DNA of 32,540 nt from Euprymna scolopes (Eukaryota; Mollusca; Cephalopoda; Sepiida; Sepiolidae): the NCBI GenBank assembly GCA_024364805.1, contig CM044505.1, positions 26,377,278 to 26,409,817 on the forward strand. The letters are read 5' to 3'. Below the pieces are notes generated by a model. It was not told the DNA's origin. It made no database searches and worked only from the letters and a program-made list of their open reading frames with translations. Below, in pieces: positions 7,600-18,802 of the stretch. Every line of letters begins with the position of its first letter. Within the stretch, counting starts at the first letter, position 1. Position numbers and translations under genes: made by a program.

Positions 7600-10130
7600 A
7601 AAAAGGACAGATAAATACAGTATGATGGATAATGACGCGAAAACCGAAGATGTAGAGATAAATGAAGAAAGGAGAACAAAATGAAGTAGGCGATGCGAAT
7701 GAAACGGCAGGAATGGAAAAGGAAAAGTGGCAAAGTATTTATAATGATGCGAATGCTGATAATAAGGTGATAGAAAAATGAGGACGTGAGAGCTACTGTT
7801 GGAAGAATTTATTGCAGAAGGAAATATAAGTCATGGAATTATATTGAGGAAACTAGACAGCATACATTCTGGCTCAGAAACATAAAGTTTGAAGCAGTGA
7901 TGGCAAATGAAGGAGTATCAGAGAAACAAATATTTGATCGTAGCAACACGTAATTATTCTGCAGAAAAAACATCTTATTCATAAGGGATACGCCCCGGAA
8001 AATAAATGAATAAAGGTAAATAACTATGACAGAATTAAGAAAAGATTGAAATCAAAGTCGGTTGATAATGAGATATAAAAATTCAAATAAATGAATGACA
8101 ATTCGTTAGGCGAAAAAAGGGAATAGAAAGCTGTCATATGCAAACTAAAGTAACGAATGTTAGTGTAAAGTGCAATGTTTAAGTGGGGCTTAAATAGTTT
8201 AGACAAAATATGGGTGATTTCTTCGAATTTAACGTAGTTTATGAACAACTTAATAAAAATTCGAATTGTTGGATCAAATACGAAATTCAGAAGAATGCAC
8301 AAATATTTAGATTGTTCAAAAGTAACATAACGGAAGTTATTCGTAACTGAGAGATTTGGAAAATGAAATAGAAAGTAAGTTAAATCATGCGCAATATGTG
8401 ATAAAATGAATAAGAAGAAAGTTTAAACAATGAAAAAAATATTACAAATTGGAAAGCTCTTGGGCCAAATTGATTTCAGGAATATTAGATCAAAAAGTCT
8501 CACTAACTTGTATCAAAGGATTTTCTCTCTGACGGAATTTTAGGAAAAATATTCTGTGAATTGAACATGTACGGACGAACAGTGCTCTGCGCGAAGGATA
8601 TATATCAGGCACTGCGTTTGATATCTATCTCTCCATCACATGCATTGGATTGGTGAGGAAACTGCTGGTAGGAATTTTAATAGATGAAATTACCCAATAG
8701 CTGGAACAGAAACTATGTTACATGAGTGATGTAGGCCAGGAAGCAGAGAAGCCAAAAATTAATTGCATATTGAGAGGACAACACATTGAGATTATCACGT
8801 TTGTTGTTTTTTAGTATGTCCCCTGGTATCTACTAAGAAAGGTAAATGCGTGTTATGAATGCGAAAATAAGAAGCATTTGAACAAATATTTATTATTCAT
8901 AGATGAATTAAAGTTGTATGCTAAGATTGAATACCAGATAAGTATGCATATGAGAACTGTCCACAGGTTCAGAAATGACAAATGTGTAGACTTTGACATG
9001 AAAAAGTTTATGCCGTACAATTGAAAAGTAGAAAATGTGGGTGAAAGTAAAGGAACTAAACATTTGCATGGATTTTTTTTAAATTATCAAATAATTTGAT
9101 AAAATGAATTGCAATAAAATATAAAAAACTATAATACAAGTAGCACCTTGTTCTCAGGCCAGTATTGTATAGAAAAAGAAAATATCTAGAGTAACACATC
9201 GCAATAGCTATATTTCACTATGGTATTATTTGATTGAGAATTAAACGCGCTAAAAGTCATAGACAGGAAGACAAGGGAAGTCATGACAATAAATGAAGTT
9301 TTCATAGAGTAATTTGGATAAACTCTATGCGTAAACAAAAAGTGAAGATGAACACTAATAGATGTATAACGACGTGAAATTGAAATAGAAATATTCTGAA
9401 AGTTAACATCTCCACTAGTAAGGAAAAACGTATTAAGCGTGTGTCAACATATGAACTAGAAAGCGAAAAGGGTATTGAAGACAATAAATGAACAAAAGCA
9501 AACGGAAAGTTGGATGAGAGGGCAATGTATAGTCATTTCAGTAGGAAAGGACAATATACAAAAAAAAAAAACGAGCAATGTTTCTCCAAATAACCCCAAT
9601 ATATGCTGTACAGAAGCTGTCACTTCCAAGAAATTATGTGAAGTATCACATTGATAAAACGACTGAATGTCTTCTGTATTGATTATGTTGGTAGAATCGT
9701 TGGTGAGAGTTTAAAGTGATAATGTGAAATTATTTTATGCTATCCGATGTGAAAATTTGATTGAATGAAGGAAACCTGACACCAGTTTATATGCGAAAGA
9801 CAACACACCGCAATACTTATTAATATATTACTACCAGCTGATATGAAGGTGTAGGGAACAATAATGATGCACCTAAACTTGAAAAGAAGATAAACATATT
9901 GTAGAAGTTGAAGAATGTAGAAATTATACCGGTTGTGATAGGGACACGGAGGAGTGTGATAAAATGATGTGACAAGTCTATTGAAAAGATTGGAGGCCAC
10001 TGCAAGGTTCGAGTGCTTTTAGTGGTAACGAGCATGAGTTGGCGGAATGTACTCAGGGTCTGAGAAAATAATATGCAGTAAACGCTTAGTCATTTGTGAT
10101 AATCCCTTTATCAACATAAAATCGACAGTT
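7600..10130 (+). mobile_element. Decayed restriction-enzyme-type LINE (R2/R4-group, probably R4/Dong-like)
   Basis: Scattered blocks in all three plus frames, in the right order, match the single ORF of RLE-type LINEs. GRTVLCAKD (8573-8599) fits the RT fingers. ITCIGLVRKLLVGILIDEI (about 8635-8691) fits the PITCLP...WKLLTG...ADEI block. LLFIDELKLYAKIE (8890-8931) fits the LLFMDDLKLYAK catalytic block, with Asp-Glu in place of Asp-Asp. LNALKVIDRKTREVMTINE (9241-9297) fits the thumb block LDRKTRK. NYVKYHIDKTTECLLY (about 9632-9679) leads into the zinc-knuckle region. VEIIPVVIGT (9917-9946) fits the conserved C-terminal end of the endonuclease domain. The RT motif A segment is missing, apparently by internal deletion near 8700. 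Stops and frame changes are dense, so this is an old dead copy. The 5' limit is uncertain and may lie as far left as 6978. Confidence 0.8.
8635..8994 (+). pseudogene. RT fragment of the RLE-type LINE
   Basis: The longest readable piece of the element lies in one frame with only two stops inside. It reads from ITCIGLVRKLLV, through an RG(I)FQGDSLSP-like block now degraded to ILRGQHIEIITFVVF (about 8770-8814), then YLLRKVNACYE (8827-8859), then the catalytic-site remnant LLFIDELKLYAK, and ends after DFDMKKFMPYN (8986-8994 region). Intact relatives have a full fingers/palm segment with motif A between the DEI and ILRG blocks; here only about 25 codons separate them, so much of it is deleted. Confidence 0.75.
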
Positions 10131-10166
10131 TTTTTACTCCTTGGCAGACTGTTATAACCAAAATAT

Positions 10167-10371
10167 TTAATAATAATAATAATTACAATAACAACAACAT
10201 CAACAACAACAATAATAATAATAATAACAATACTAATAATAAATGACACTACTACTGCTTATACTATTAATACACCTACTACTATTAATAATAATAGAAA
10301 TAATAATGAGAGTTATACAGTTACTACTACTACTACTACTAGAACTAATAATAATAATAGTAATAAAAATA

Positions 10372-10402
<31 letters not shown>
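10167..10402 (+). repeat. TAA/AAC/ACT trinucleotide repeat tract
   Basis: A ~235-bp tract of AAT/TAA units with AAC, CTA and ACT interruptions starts about 100 bp after the last recognisable codons of the RLE-type LINE. RLE LINEs of the Dong type are known to sit in TAA repeats, so this is probably the element's 3' tail or target. Minus-strand frames across it are low-complexity artefacts. Confidence 0.92.
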
Positions 10403-10403
<1 letters not shown>

Positions 10404-10987
10404 TGTAAAAAGTGACGAAACAAAAGAAAAGTAAAAGCAAACAATAAAAAGAAACCAGAAGATATAGAAAAAGGGAATTGAGAATTAAAAACACAACAAG
10501 AAGAACGAACAACTACAAACATAGAACAGGAAGACGTAAAGAATGAATAATAGAACGATAATAAAGAGAATACGTATATGGCATTTGAGTGCGTATAACA
10601 TAGCAACGGATTACAGAATACTTATCAACGAAAAGAATACGAAGCTAAATTTAAACTGAATAAAAAACAATAAAAACAACAAAATGACAGAAAATCAGTC
10701 TGACTTTCTATTGAATTACATGATAAGAAGTATGCCTCAAATATTATGTAAATGGCGCGAAGATTAAGGCGCAAATAATAAATGAACGACATAGCAACGT
10801 AAGCCAAGAAAATAGAAAAATAAATTAAAAATAACTGACAATGAAATGATAAGCCAGCATGAAAACAATTTTTTTCTTTTCTGAATATTCAGATTTTTTC
10901 CACATGCACATAAGGGTAACTTATAAAATTAAACCGAATTGAAAAATATATAAAATATATGAAATGGAGAAGAAAGTTTATAAATGA
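10403..10987. other. A-rich DNA, nothing recognised
   Basis: The plus strand is strongly A-rich (many AAAAGAAAA and AATAAA patches) and poor in T-runs until about 10860. No gene, RNA or repeat family was recognised. Confidence 0.55.
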
Positions 10988-11283
10988 GGACACACGTCTC
11001 TGGAAATCAAATTGATGGCCCACCTGACATGCAAAAGGCAAGGATATTCATCACAAAAGACTATAATATATTGACAATTTTGAAATAAAAAAATGAATAT
11101 AAGCACAAAACGTAACAAACCAATTTTTCGCAACTTAAATTATTCTCCAAGTTTGCATTTTCTGAAAAAGGAAAGGTTTCATTTATTTGTGATTTCATTG
11201 ATGAAAATTTATCAAGGTTTACAGTTCTCAGTTTTTATGCAGTAATATACTACAATTGGAAGGAAAGATTAATGACAACAATA
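10988..11283 (+). repeat. Diverged relative of the foldback element at 11560-11851
   Basis: Two blocks match the foldback element in the same order. One is an arm-like stretch (10988-11048, with CTGGAAATCA and GCAAGGATAT). The other is a core-like stretch (11190-11283, with TTGATGAAAATTTA, CAGTTCTCAGTTTTTATGCA and AATGACAACAAT). About 130 bases of unrelated sequence separate them. The right arm is missing or unrecognisable, so this looks like an older or differently built copy of the same family. Confidence 0.55.
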
Positions 11284-11427
11284 GACGGGGAAACATCAAA
11301 ATAAATTTGATAGAATGAGTAAAGAAAACTCACATCAAAATCGGGACAAATATATCTTCCTTTTCTTATTTTTTATTGCTAGCATGAAAAGCGATGATAT
11401 CGTTTTTTGCTACAGAGATAAACACAT

Positions 11428-11558
11428 ACACACACACACACACACATATATATATAATATTTATTTATATATATTATATTATATATAATATATTATATAT
11501 ATATTATATTATATATATTATATATATAACGAATTTATATATGTATATATATATATAT
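11428..11558. repeat. (CA)n followed by irregular TA-rich microsatellite
   Basis: A CA run (11428-11446) passes into ATATAT/TTATAT/ATAATA units that are self-complementary over about 100 bases. It directly abuts the left arm of the foldback element. Confidence 0.92.
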
Positions 11559-11559
11559 A

Positions 11560-11851
11560 AAATTAAATTCGTTTATACAAAGAAACGGCCACACATGTGC
11601 ATAAATGTTTCTATAATTTCCTGTTCCATGGAAATCACACCATCAGGCCAAGGATATCGTTTTATTGATGAAAATTTAGTTTTACAATTCTCAGTTTTAT
11701 GCAATCATATAGTACAATTGACAGGAAACAATGATGACAATATCCGGGTAACAATATCCTTGGTCTGATGACGTGATTTCTCTGGAACAGGACATTACAG
11801 ATAAATGTATGCTCATATGTAACCGTTTGTTTGTATAAACGATTTTAATTT
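11560..11851. mobile_element. MITE-like foldback element with ~100-bp inverted arms
   Basis: The left arm (11560-11660) and the right arm (11751-11851, reversed) are equal in length and agree at about 83% of positions by hand count with no gap. Matching blocks include CGTTTATACAAA, AAACGG, CCTGTTCCA, GAAATCAC and CCAAGGATAT. The core is about 90 bases. There is no coding capacity. Size, long inverted arms and a TA-rich insertion context fit a non-autonomous DNA transposon (MITE), but the parent superfamily cannot be named from the ends. The 124-codon frame at 11394-11768 runs through it and is not a gene. Confidence 0.78.
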
Positions 11852-11945
11852 GATATAATATGCTCTGTTTTACGCATTGAGCAGTTTCTTATAGGAGAGT
11901 CGTGTTTGTTTCAGTGGATGTATTTCTAGGAAACAAAACCAAATT

Positions 11946-11971
11946 TATATATAAATATATATATCTATATA

Positions 11972-12054
<83 letters not shown>

Positions 12055-12082
12055 GTATGTGTGTGTGTGTGTGTGTGTGTGT
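11946..12082. repeat. (AT)n-(GT)n compound microsatellite
   Basis: About 107 bases of AT dinucleotides, with a few CTAT units at the left, are followed by (GT)n from 12058 to 12082. Confidence 0.95.
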
Positions 12083-12299
12083 ACAGAAAATATTTGTTGT
12101 TAATTTTAGCGACATTAACAGCTTTGGAAATATCTGTAATTAATCTACTTACATTTCATATGTTTTTACAAAGAAGTAACCACATATCAATGTTCGGGAG
12201 ACGCAGAGAACGCGTGTATGATAATCATTAAAACATTTCCATAGTAATAGTTCGTAGTGGAAATTTGGTATAATTAGATTATTTACGAAAAGGAGTTTG

Positions 12300-14290
12300 T
12301 AGTAACTTGTTTCTGTTTGAATTGAAGGCGGCATAATTGGAGTCAGTTGGAAAGTTTACTTCACGAACAGTATTCCACATACGGGCATTTCTAGTAAAGA
12401 AGCTTTGGTCATGGAATTAGCCACCAATATAGAATGAGGAAAACTCATTGGAGTGATTTCAGCAAGACACAGGTTTTTTGGTGAAAAATTAGTTGGGCAT
12501 TATAGAATGGAGCCTAGTTGAACAATTGCCATAAAATTACGATATAGCACGGACAAGCTCACAGCGAATTTTCTATGAGATAAAGGTTGCAGAGTATCGA
12601 AAAGGCGCCCCTACTAGATTATAAAGTCGGCTTAGAAATCTTTCAAAGAAATATAATCTGAACTGCGCAGCTGCTGACATATATGGCAATAGTCGTCTAT
12701 CCAATACGGAATTGTACACTTACAGATAGGAAATTGCTTTGACATGAGATATCTACTGGAGCGATAGAATGATCCACCCATTTCGATCTTGGCAACAGCT
12801 TTAATGCATAGGCTCCATTTAAAATAAGGTGTAAAAGACAGACAATAAAGTTTGTCTAAACATGGAGTAATATGTGGGTCAAAGCGTTGATTATTAAAAG
12901 ACAGAAGGCGAATTTTAGGTTAATTAAAAATTACCAGCAACCTGTTACCCATTGCACCACGTGCTTAAAAACAGAATGAGGAAAATCAGAGATCCTGATC
13001 ATTTGCGGTCCTAGAAGTGTTGCCATAGATAATAGTGTATTCTGCATAAATGTCTACAAATGATCTAAGAATGTCATTTTGGAGATCGTTATGAAGATCT
13101 GGAAGAGATCCGGGGCTTAGGATAAAACTCTGCTGGACACCAGCATTAATACTGTGATTTTTGTCCATCAATCACTAATCTTATAAATCTTTCACAACTG
13201 CAGATTTTGTTTAGTAGACATTTATTCCATGCTCTATAGGATATGTGAAAAGTGCTTGCCCTTGAAACGACACTCTCGTCGAATGATTCAGTAGTCCTGT
13301 GGGATATACCTCTAAATACATCGCTTGTAGATCTAACAGAACGGAAACCATATTGCATGTAGTAGGCTGATTTTTCTGAAGTGGTTGACCACTACTCTGT
13401 TAAATAGAAATTCCAATAACTTTCTTATGACGAACAGTAAACTGTTGGGTCTGTACTGAGATGGAAAATGATCGATCGCCTAAATTGTTAAATACGGAAT
13501 AGGTTGATAAAGAATTTTTTCCTTGCAACAATGTTTAAACAGCTTTGTAAGTATGTGGCCTTGTTCTAGTTTAAGTTTTTTGGGCACTATACATAGAATG
13601 CCATATGGGCCTGTTGCTTTACGGGGATCGAAAATTTTGATAAGCTTAGAAACATCACACACATATTTGTATGTCGCATAGTGTGTTTCAAACACATGAA
13701 AAAAGCATGGGCAGCCTTGATCATATAAGGAAAACTTTTCTGAAACGTTCTTGGTAAAATCTTTGGCCTTGTTAGATGCTGATGAGATTATGATGGCTTG
13801 GATCGAGCACACACTCTTATTGAAAACCCTGTTTGTTATTTGCCAAAATTGGTCGGAACGAAGCCGCTGCTTAGCTACTTTGAAATGGAGGAACTGAGCA
13901 TACACATCTCTCGCGTTTTTTGTCACTCTGTTACATTAGATGCTGGCTATTCTAATGCGTATTATTCACAGTACGTTTATTTCGCTATAAAAGGTGGAAA
14001 TAGTTGTTTTTGTGTGCAATGACAGTGGCACATTCTGGCAGTTAGGTTTTGCTTGAATTTCCCGGAGCTTATGGAGAGGTATATGCCATAATTAACCATT
14101 AAGTCAAGTCTGATATTCTAGATGGCATGCTCATTTTTAACAGGGAGTGCAGCAGAATACCTGCTATTAATGGGTGTAGAGAACTTATATTTTGTTCTTT
14201 ATTTTAGCTAAGACCCCGAGTGGTAGAATGATCCCAGTGGAGCTAAAGCTAAGGATGAGCATAGATCTGGCTAAGTTGTACGCAAAGATA
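12300..14290 (-). mobile_element. LINE copy B: old, heavily diverged member of the copy A/C/D family
   Basis: Read on the minus strand, the same order of blocks as copy C can be followed almost throughout, but with many more changes. These run from the EN-RT linker (RDVYAQFLHFKVAKQRLRSD and QFWQITNRVFNKSV, from 13902 down) through a KIFDPRKATGPYGI block and QYGFRSVRST near 13350, to RT palm remnants near 13000-13170 and a C-terminal stretch near 12400. The upstream part (to about 14290) aligns with the endonuclease end of copy C near 17530-17700. The DIYAEYTIIYG remnant (about 13030-13060) shows that the YADD site has lost both Asp residues. Boundaries are approximate. Divergence suggests it inserted well before A, C and D or belongs to a sister subfamily. 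Confidence 0.8.
13480..13926 (-). pseudogene. LINE copy B linker and RT N-terminal fragment
   Basis: A 148-codon minus-strand stretch without stops (it opens at GTG, so no true start is implied) matches residues just before and at the start of the copy C RT frame: SIQAIIISSASNKAKDFTKN against SIQTII...SSASDKAKLFAKN, and KATGPYGILCIVPKKLKLEQ against KATGRDRIPIIVLKKLQPEL. It is a relic of the LINE's ORF2, not a host gene. Confidence 0.78.
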
Positions 14291-15544
14291 TGGGAAACTT
14301 GCATACTGACCAGTCTCAGGTAAAAGAAGAAAAATTATGACACAGCTGTAATGTTATGACATTTAGGTTGTGATCATAGCGTAGTATCTGTTAACTGTGG
14401 CAAGCGGGAGCAATGGTCAAAACATTATTATTATTGTTATTGTTTTCTTATTAATTGATTTGAGCGACGGATGCTCGTTGGATCATTTATTATGGCTAGA
14501 CGAATAAACAATTAAATTGAGGAAGAAATGATTAACGTGTAAATCGCAAAAAGAATGTGAAAATAGAAAATATATGTAAACATTATTTTGGGGTTTTGAA
14601 TAAACAAATAACTAGGTAGATTAGATTATTATGAGACACTTAATTAGGTGACGTAAGAGAACACGTAGTGTAGTTAGTTTTGGAGAGATTCAGAGGGTTG
14701 AGGATTGTCCAGCAAAGCGGACAGACGTCTAGACAGGGGTGGACCGACAGCTAGGAGCGGGTTGTATGAACAGAAAATGTAGACTAACTGCAGATCCTGT
14801 GAAAACCAAGTGAGCCAACTGTAATAAATTTATATTACAAAAAATATAAAGAGTTGTTTTAATGGTTTCACAAATAAGAACAGTTGTCTCAATTATATGA
14901 TGCTGATCGCTTCATGGTTCTCTACGGAGCAGCAGGAAGTTAAAAGAACTCTTCAAGAAAAAGGTATGAAGCATATATTATTCTTCTTATATAAGAACTG
15001 TAAAAATATCCCGTGTGATAAATCTGATACTACATGACTCGGCTTACACGTCAATATCATGCCCCCTGGCTAAACAACATACATACGATGTATACGTTTA
15101 TTATCTGTCTGTTAAAAGAACGATATCTTATATCCACTAGATAACACATGACACGTTTTAATACATCATCTCCTCCAATATAAACCAATACACAACACCT
15201 CTTCTTATTCGTTTTGTTACAGTGGGATACCAATTTAATATTATGAATCTTGAATTCACCTAAGACGTTAATGTTAGCCGAAGAATAAATATAGGATATG
15301 ATACATTTTCTCAGAGGTACTCTTAAAAATAGTAACTCCGCTGTTTTAGTGGCGATAAATAATAAATATGTACGCAGTCCTGTAAGCAGATACTACTCTG
15401 AAGCACATAGAGGGCAAATATATGTCTTCTCTAGAGTTGTCTCCACCACATGGAAATACATCTCTAATGTATGCACGCATTCCATATCAATATCTTGGGA
15501 GTCATATTTTCGTGTAAATTTAGAGTATCCTTTAATTGCGAAGG
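14291..15544. other. Intergenic DNA between LINE copies B and C
   Basis: AT-rich, with a short TTA run near 14426-14445 and a somewhat GC-richer patch at about 14690-14770 of unknown origin. The plus-strand frame at 15298-15636 overlaps the 3' end of copy C and looks like chance. No RNA gene was recognised. Confidence 0.5.
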
Positions 15545-15657
15545 TTATTTTTTTGTTTTTTTTACAAAGTGATCACCACTTATCAAGGCCCGGAAGCCAC
15601 TCAGGGATAAGGGTTATTGCAAGTACATTACGTTAGTGTGGAGATTTGATGAAGTCT

Positions 15658-16390
15658 TTACATAAGGGGGCGGTTCATTAGGAATTTGTTAACATTGGAC
15701 TTGACGACATCAAAGCTGTAGTCCGGAGGGAAGCAGGCAGACGGAACAGAGTTCAACAGGCGTGCAGTTCTAAGAAAGAAGCTTTGTTCATGGAATCCGC
15801 GTTTTGATTTAGGCACAGATATAGAGTGGGGGAAATTTTTCACAGTGGATTCAGCTAAACTGGTGTTTTTCGTGAACGATTGGAGAGGGGGGACCAGAGA
15901 TTGGAGTTCAGACGAGCACCTGCCATGGAAATAACAATAAAACAAGGAAAGGCTCGCAACGAAGGAAAAGCTAAGCCACGAAGTCAATTTTGTACTCTGT
16001 CACGCAGGATAGGCTGTTTTTAGCAGCTCCTGCCCAGATATGGCAACAGTATTCGATCCTTGGACGTACTTGGCTTTTATATAGATAGAGAATTGCATCG
16101 GTAGTGAGATATCTTCTGGAGCGGTAGAAGGATCCCATCATCTTTCCAGTGACCTTGGCAACAGACTTGATGTACGTGTTCCATTTTAGATCAGGAGTAA
16201 AGGTCAAACGCAGAAGCTTGTCAAAACACGGGGCCCTACCCAGACGAGAGCCATCCATCACAATCTGGAGATCAGAGCGTTGATGATGTAAGGATAGGAG
16301 TTTGGTTTTGGATGCATTAAAGGTAACCAGCCACATCTTCCCCCACTGAACCACGCGTTCGAGATCAGAGGAGAGAGAATCAGAGAGCAA
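15658..16390 (-). pseudogene. LINE copy C C-terminal region in two frames
   Basis: The first frame (16390-15971) runs SSDLERVVQWGKMWLVTFNA, then MDGSRLGRAPCFDKLL and KSQVRPRIEYCCHIWAGAA. The second frame (15987-15658) continues with VASLSLFYCYFHGRCSSEL and FHEQSFFLRTARLLNSVPS. About 25 residues present in copy D (VGDALFSSLQPLSHRRD-type) are missing between them. This Cys/His-containing tail follows the RT in many CR1/Jockey-like LINEs. Confidence 0.83.
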
Positions 16391-17316
16391 TTGACATTTA
16401 CAGCCTTTGATGTGTTGCCGTAGATGGTCGTGTCATCAGCATAGATGTCAACGAATGATTTAAGTATGTGTTTAGGGAGGTCATTGATGTAGATCAGGAA
16501 GAGAGTTGGGCCCAGGATTGACCCCTGAGGGACTCCAGCATTTATTATGCATGCCTCCAATTTTTGTCCATCTACCACTACTCTCATGAGCCTATCGGAG
16601 AGAAATGATTTAATGATTGAGAACACATTTCCAGTTATACCGTAGCTAGATATTTTGTGAAGTAGACCCTTATGCCATACCTTGTCGAAGGCCTTTGATA
16701 TGTCAAGAGCAATTGCCCTAGAAAGGAATCCTTTGTCAAAAGATTCACTAATCCTGTGGGATATAACCGTCAGCACATCTGCGGTAGATCTTGCAGAGCG
16801 GAAACCATACTGTGTGTCACTAAGAAGGTTGTTCCTGCTGAGGTGGTTGACTATTTCTCTATTTAATATGGATTCCAGCAACTTACTCATAACACACAGG
16901 AGAATTATTGGTCTGTATTGAGAGGGAGATGACTTATAACCTGAATTCTTAAATACAGGGCAAACTGATGAGGTCTTCCATGTAGTCGGAAAGCACTTCT
17001 CCTTAAGGCAGAGCTTAAATAGTTTCGTAAGTATGGGAGCAAGTTCTGGTTGAAGCTTTTTTAACACTATAATTGGGATGCGATCACGGCCAGTTGCTTT
17101 ACTGGAATCAAGGTTCTTGATTAGCTTGGCGACCTCATGCACGGATATTTGTATGTTACCTAGCTTGTTCTGTGTTATAGGAGGAAATATGGGGAGTTGA
17201 TGGCCTTCGTAGCATAGGGTAGAATTAGCTGCAAAGTTCTTTGCAAATAGTTTGGCCTTGTCTGACGCTGACGAGATGATCTCTGGTCCATTGATAATGG
17301 TTTGGATAGAACGCAC
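16258..17316 (-). pseudogene. LINE copy C reverse transcriptase domain
   Basis: A 352-codon stretch without stops (opening at GTG, internal to ORF2, so not a real start) carries a nearly intact LINE RT. YRPI lies at residues 134-137, QYGFRSARST at 169-178, motif A ALDISKAFDKVWH at 203-215 with the catalytic Asp at 205, GVPQGSILGPTLF at 261-273, and the catalytic YADD at 292-295 (bases 16432-16443). The enzyme copies its own RNA at a nicked chromosomal site. After about residue 310 the frame leaves the family sequence and true homology continues in the frame of 15971-16390. All catalytic residues look intact, so the copy is relatively young. Confidence 0.9.
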
Positions 17317-17860
17317 ACTTCTGTTCAGGATCCTATTTGTTATTTGCCAAAACTGGTGGGATCCAAGCCGTTGATCAGCTACCTTGGATTTAACAGACTG
17401 GGCATATAGCTCTCTTGCATTTTTTATTAGTCTTTTACAGTGGTTGCTGGCAGACCTGAAAGCAGCTTTAGTCCCAGTGCATCTATTACGTTGGTAGCTA
17501 TGGAAAAAGTGATTTCAGTGCGCGATGGCAGCAGCACATTCTGGGGAGAATCATTGCTGGCTGTTAGGTTTTTGTTGGAATTTTTTAGATGGTATGAATT
17601 CGCCTATGCCTACAATTAACCATTCGGTCAGATCTGATACTATAGAGGACACTTCCTTTTTAAACATGGAGTGCAGAGGTATCTATTTGAAGAGTCTAAC
17701 GCCAGTTTCATACTAGAACAATATGTCTGCTTTGGTGTGCTGTAATTGACTTTCAGACATCTGGAATTTGGAATGTAGACCGCTTAAGTTGGAGAAAGAG
17801 AACTGAGTTAGTCTTCTGGGTTTGATATTGACTTGTTTCTAGAGATTTTCGTTATGGAAC

Positions 17861-18549
17861 ATGGGAATATATGGAAGAGGTGGGCAGAGTTACTTAGAGC
17901 ACGGCAGAGTTGGAGAAAAATAGACGCAGTGTGTGTGTATGTGTGTGCGCGTGTGTGCAAGAAAGAGATAGACGGAAAGGAGCTATTCCAATATAACTAC
18001 CCAAAATTATTCCAATGTAATACCGAAAATAAAGTACTAACTTATTATAAAAAAAACTATATATAATCATATATTAGGAAGGAGCGTCATTCATACAGAG
18101 TAAATACAGATTATTATTAGAAACATAGTAGCGCATTAAAAGACTTGATTTTCAAATCATAAATATGAAATCATTTTTTCTGTCATAAAACCACCAATAT
18201 CCAACTCGGAAGAATAGAGAGACAGAATAATTTAAATCATCATAGTTATTTAAAACATCACATATAAAATGATGTCAAAATACTTATGGATTTAAAAAAG
18301 TATTTTATTCACAGTACATTTAGACCATAAAAAATGTCCACAACCAATCAGTAATGTATTTTATTATATATCTATATTTGTCATGTTTTACATATATATA
18401 ACGAGTCTATTAAACACTTGCGACCTTCCTACTGAAAAAAATTTAATTATTACGCATCTTTAACGTGTATAACGTGTCTATTGTATGCGCATGTGTAACC
18501 TGATTCGAATATAACGTGTTTATGATCATATAGTTTCTCTATATATAAT
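17861..18549. other. Spacer between head-to-head LINE copies C and D
   Basis: AT-rich, with a small GT-rich patch (17929-17958). Short AACGTGT motifs recur near 18460-18520 without clear periodicity. No gene was recognised. Confidence 0.5.
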
Positions 18550-18802
18550 GAATTCAGGTGAAAAGTCATCTCCCTCTCAGTACAGACACATAAGTCTCCT
18601 CTCTGTCATAAGTAAGTTGTTGGAATCCATATTAAATAAAGAAGTACTCAACCCCCTCAACAGACACAACCTTCTTAGTGACACGCAATATGGTTTCCGC
18701 TCTGCAAGATCTACAGCAGATGTGCTAACGGTTATATCACATAGGATTAGTGAATCTCTTGACAAATGTTTCCTTCCCAGGGCAATTGCTCTTGACATAT
18801 AG
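18548..18802 (+). pseudogene. LINE copy D RT fingers fragment
   Basis: Reads KSSPSQYRHISLLSVISKLL, then NLLSDTQYGFRSARSTADVL, and stops at LDI just after the first half of motif A. It matches residues about 128-206 of the copy C RT frame. The first few codons come from flanking DNA. Confidence 0.82.

Larger units (their letters stand above)
15545..17860 (-). mobile_element. LINE copy C: fullest copy, APE-type (CR1/Jockey-like) non-LTR retrotransposon
   Basis: Minus strand, 5' to 3'. A remnant of the start of the endonuclease domain (NLSGLHSKFQMSESQLQHTK, about 17800-17735) is followed, after a large deletion, by the end of that domain (SDLTEWLIVGIGEF, about 17630-17590). Then come the linker (around 17550-17320), the RT (17316-16380), the C-terminal region (16390-15658) and a 3' UTR with the family hairpin (15579-15611) and an A-rich tail (T-rich on plus, 15547-15563). 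The RT is largely open, but frame changes separate it from the C-terminal part and part of that region is deleted. The missing middle of the endonuclease makes it dead on its own. No target-site duplication was identified. Confidence 0.88.

Noticed and set aside
11394-11768. 124-codon plus-strand frame
   Set aside because: It crosses a CA/TA microsatellite and the left half of the foldback element, so it is not a gene.
14640-14850. GC-richer patch followed by AATAAA-like signal, suggesting a lone LTR
   Set aside because: No second copy, no clear terminal dinucleotides, no target duplication and no adjoining internal element; the evidence is too thin to name it.
16682-16921. Plus-strand open frame opposite LINE copy C, and the like at 18577-18798 opposite copy D
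   Set aside because: Antisense shadows of the RT coding sequence; the two resemble each other only because the LINE copies do.
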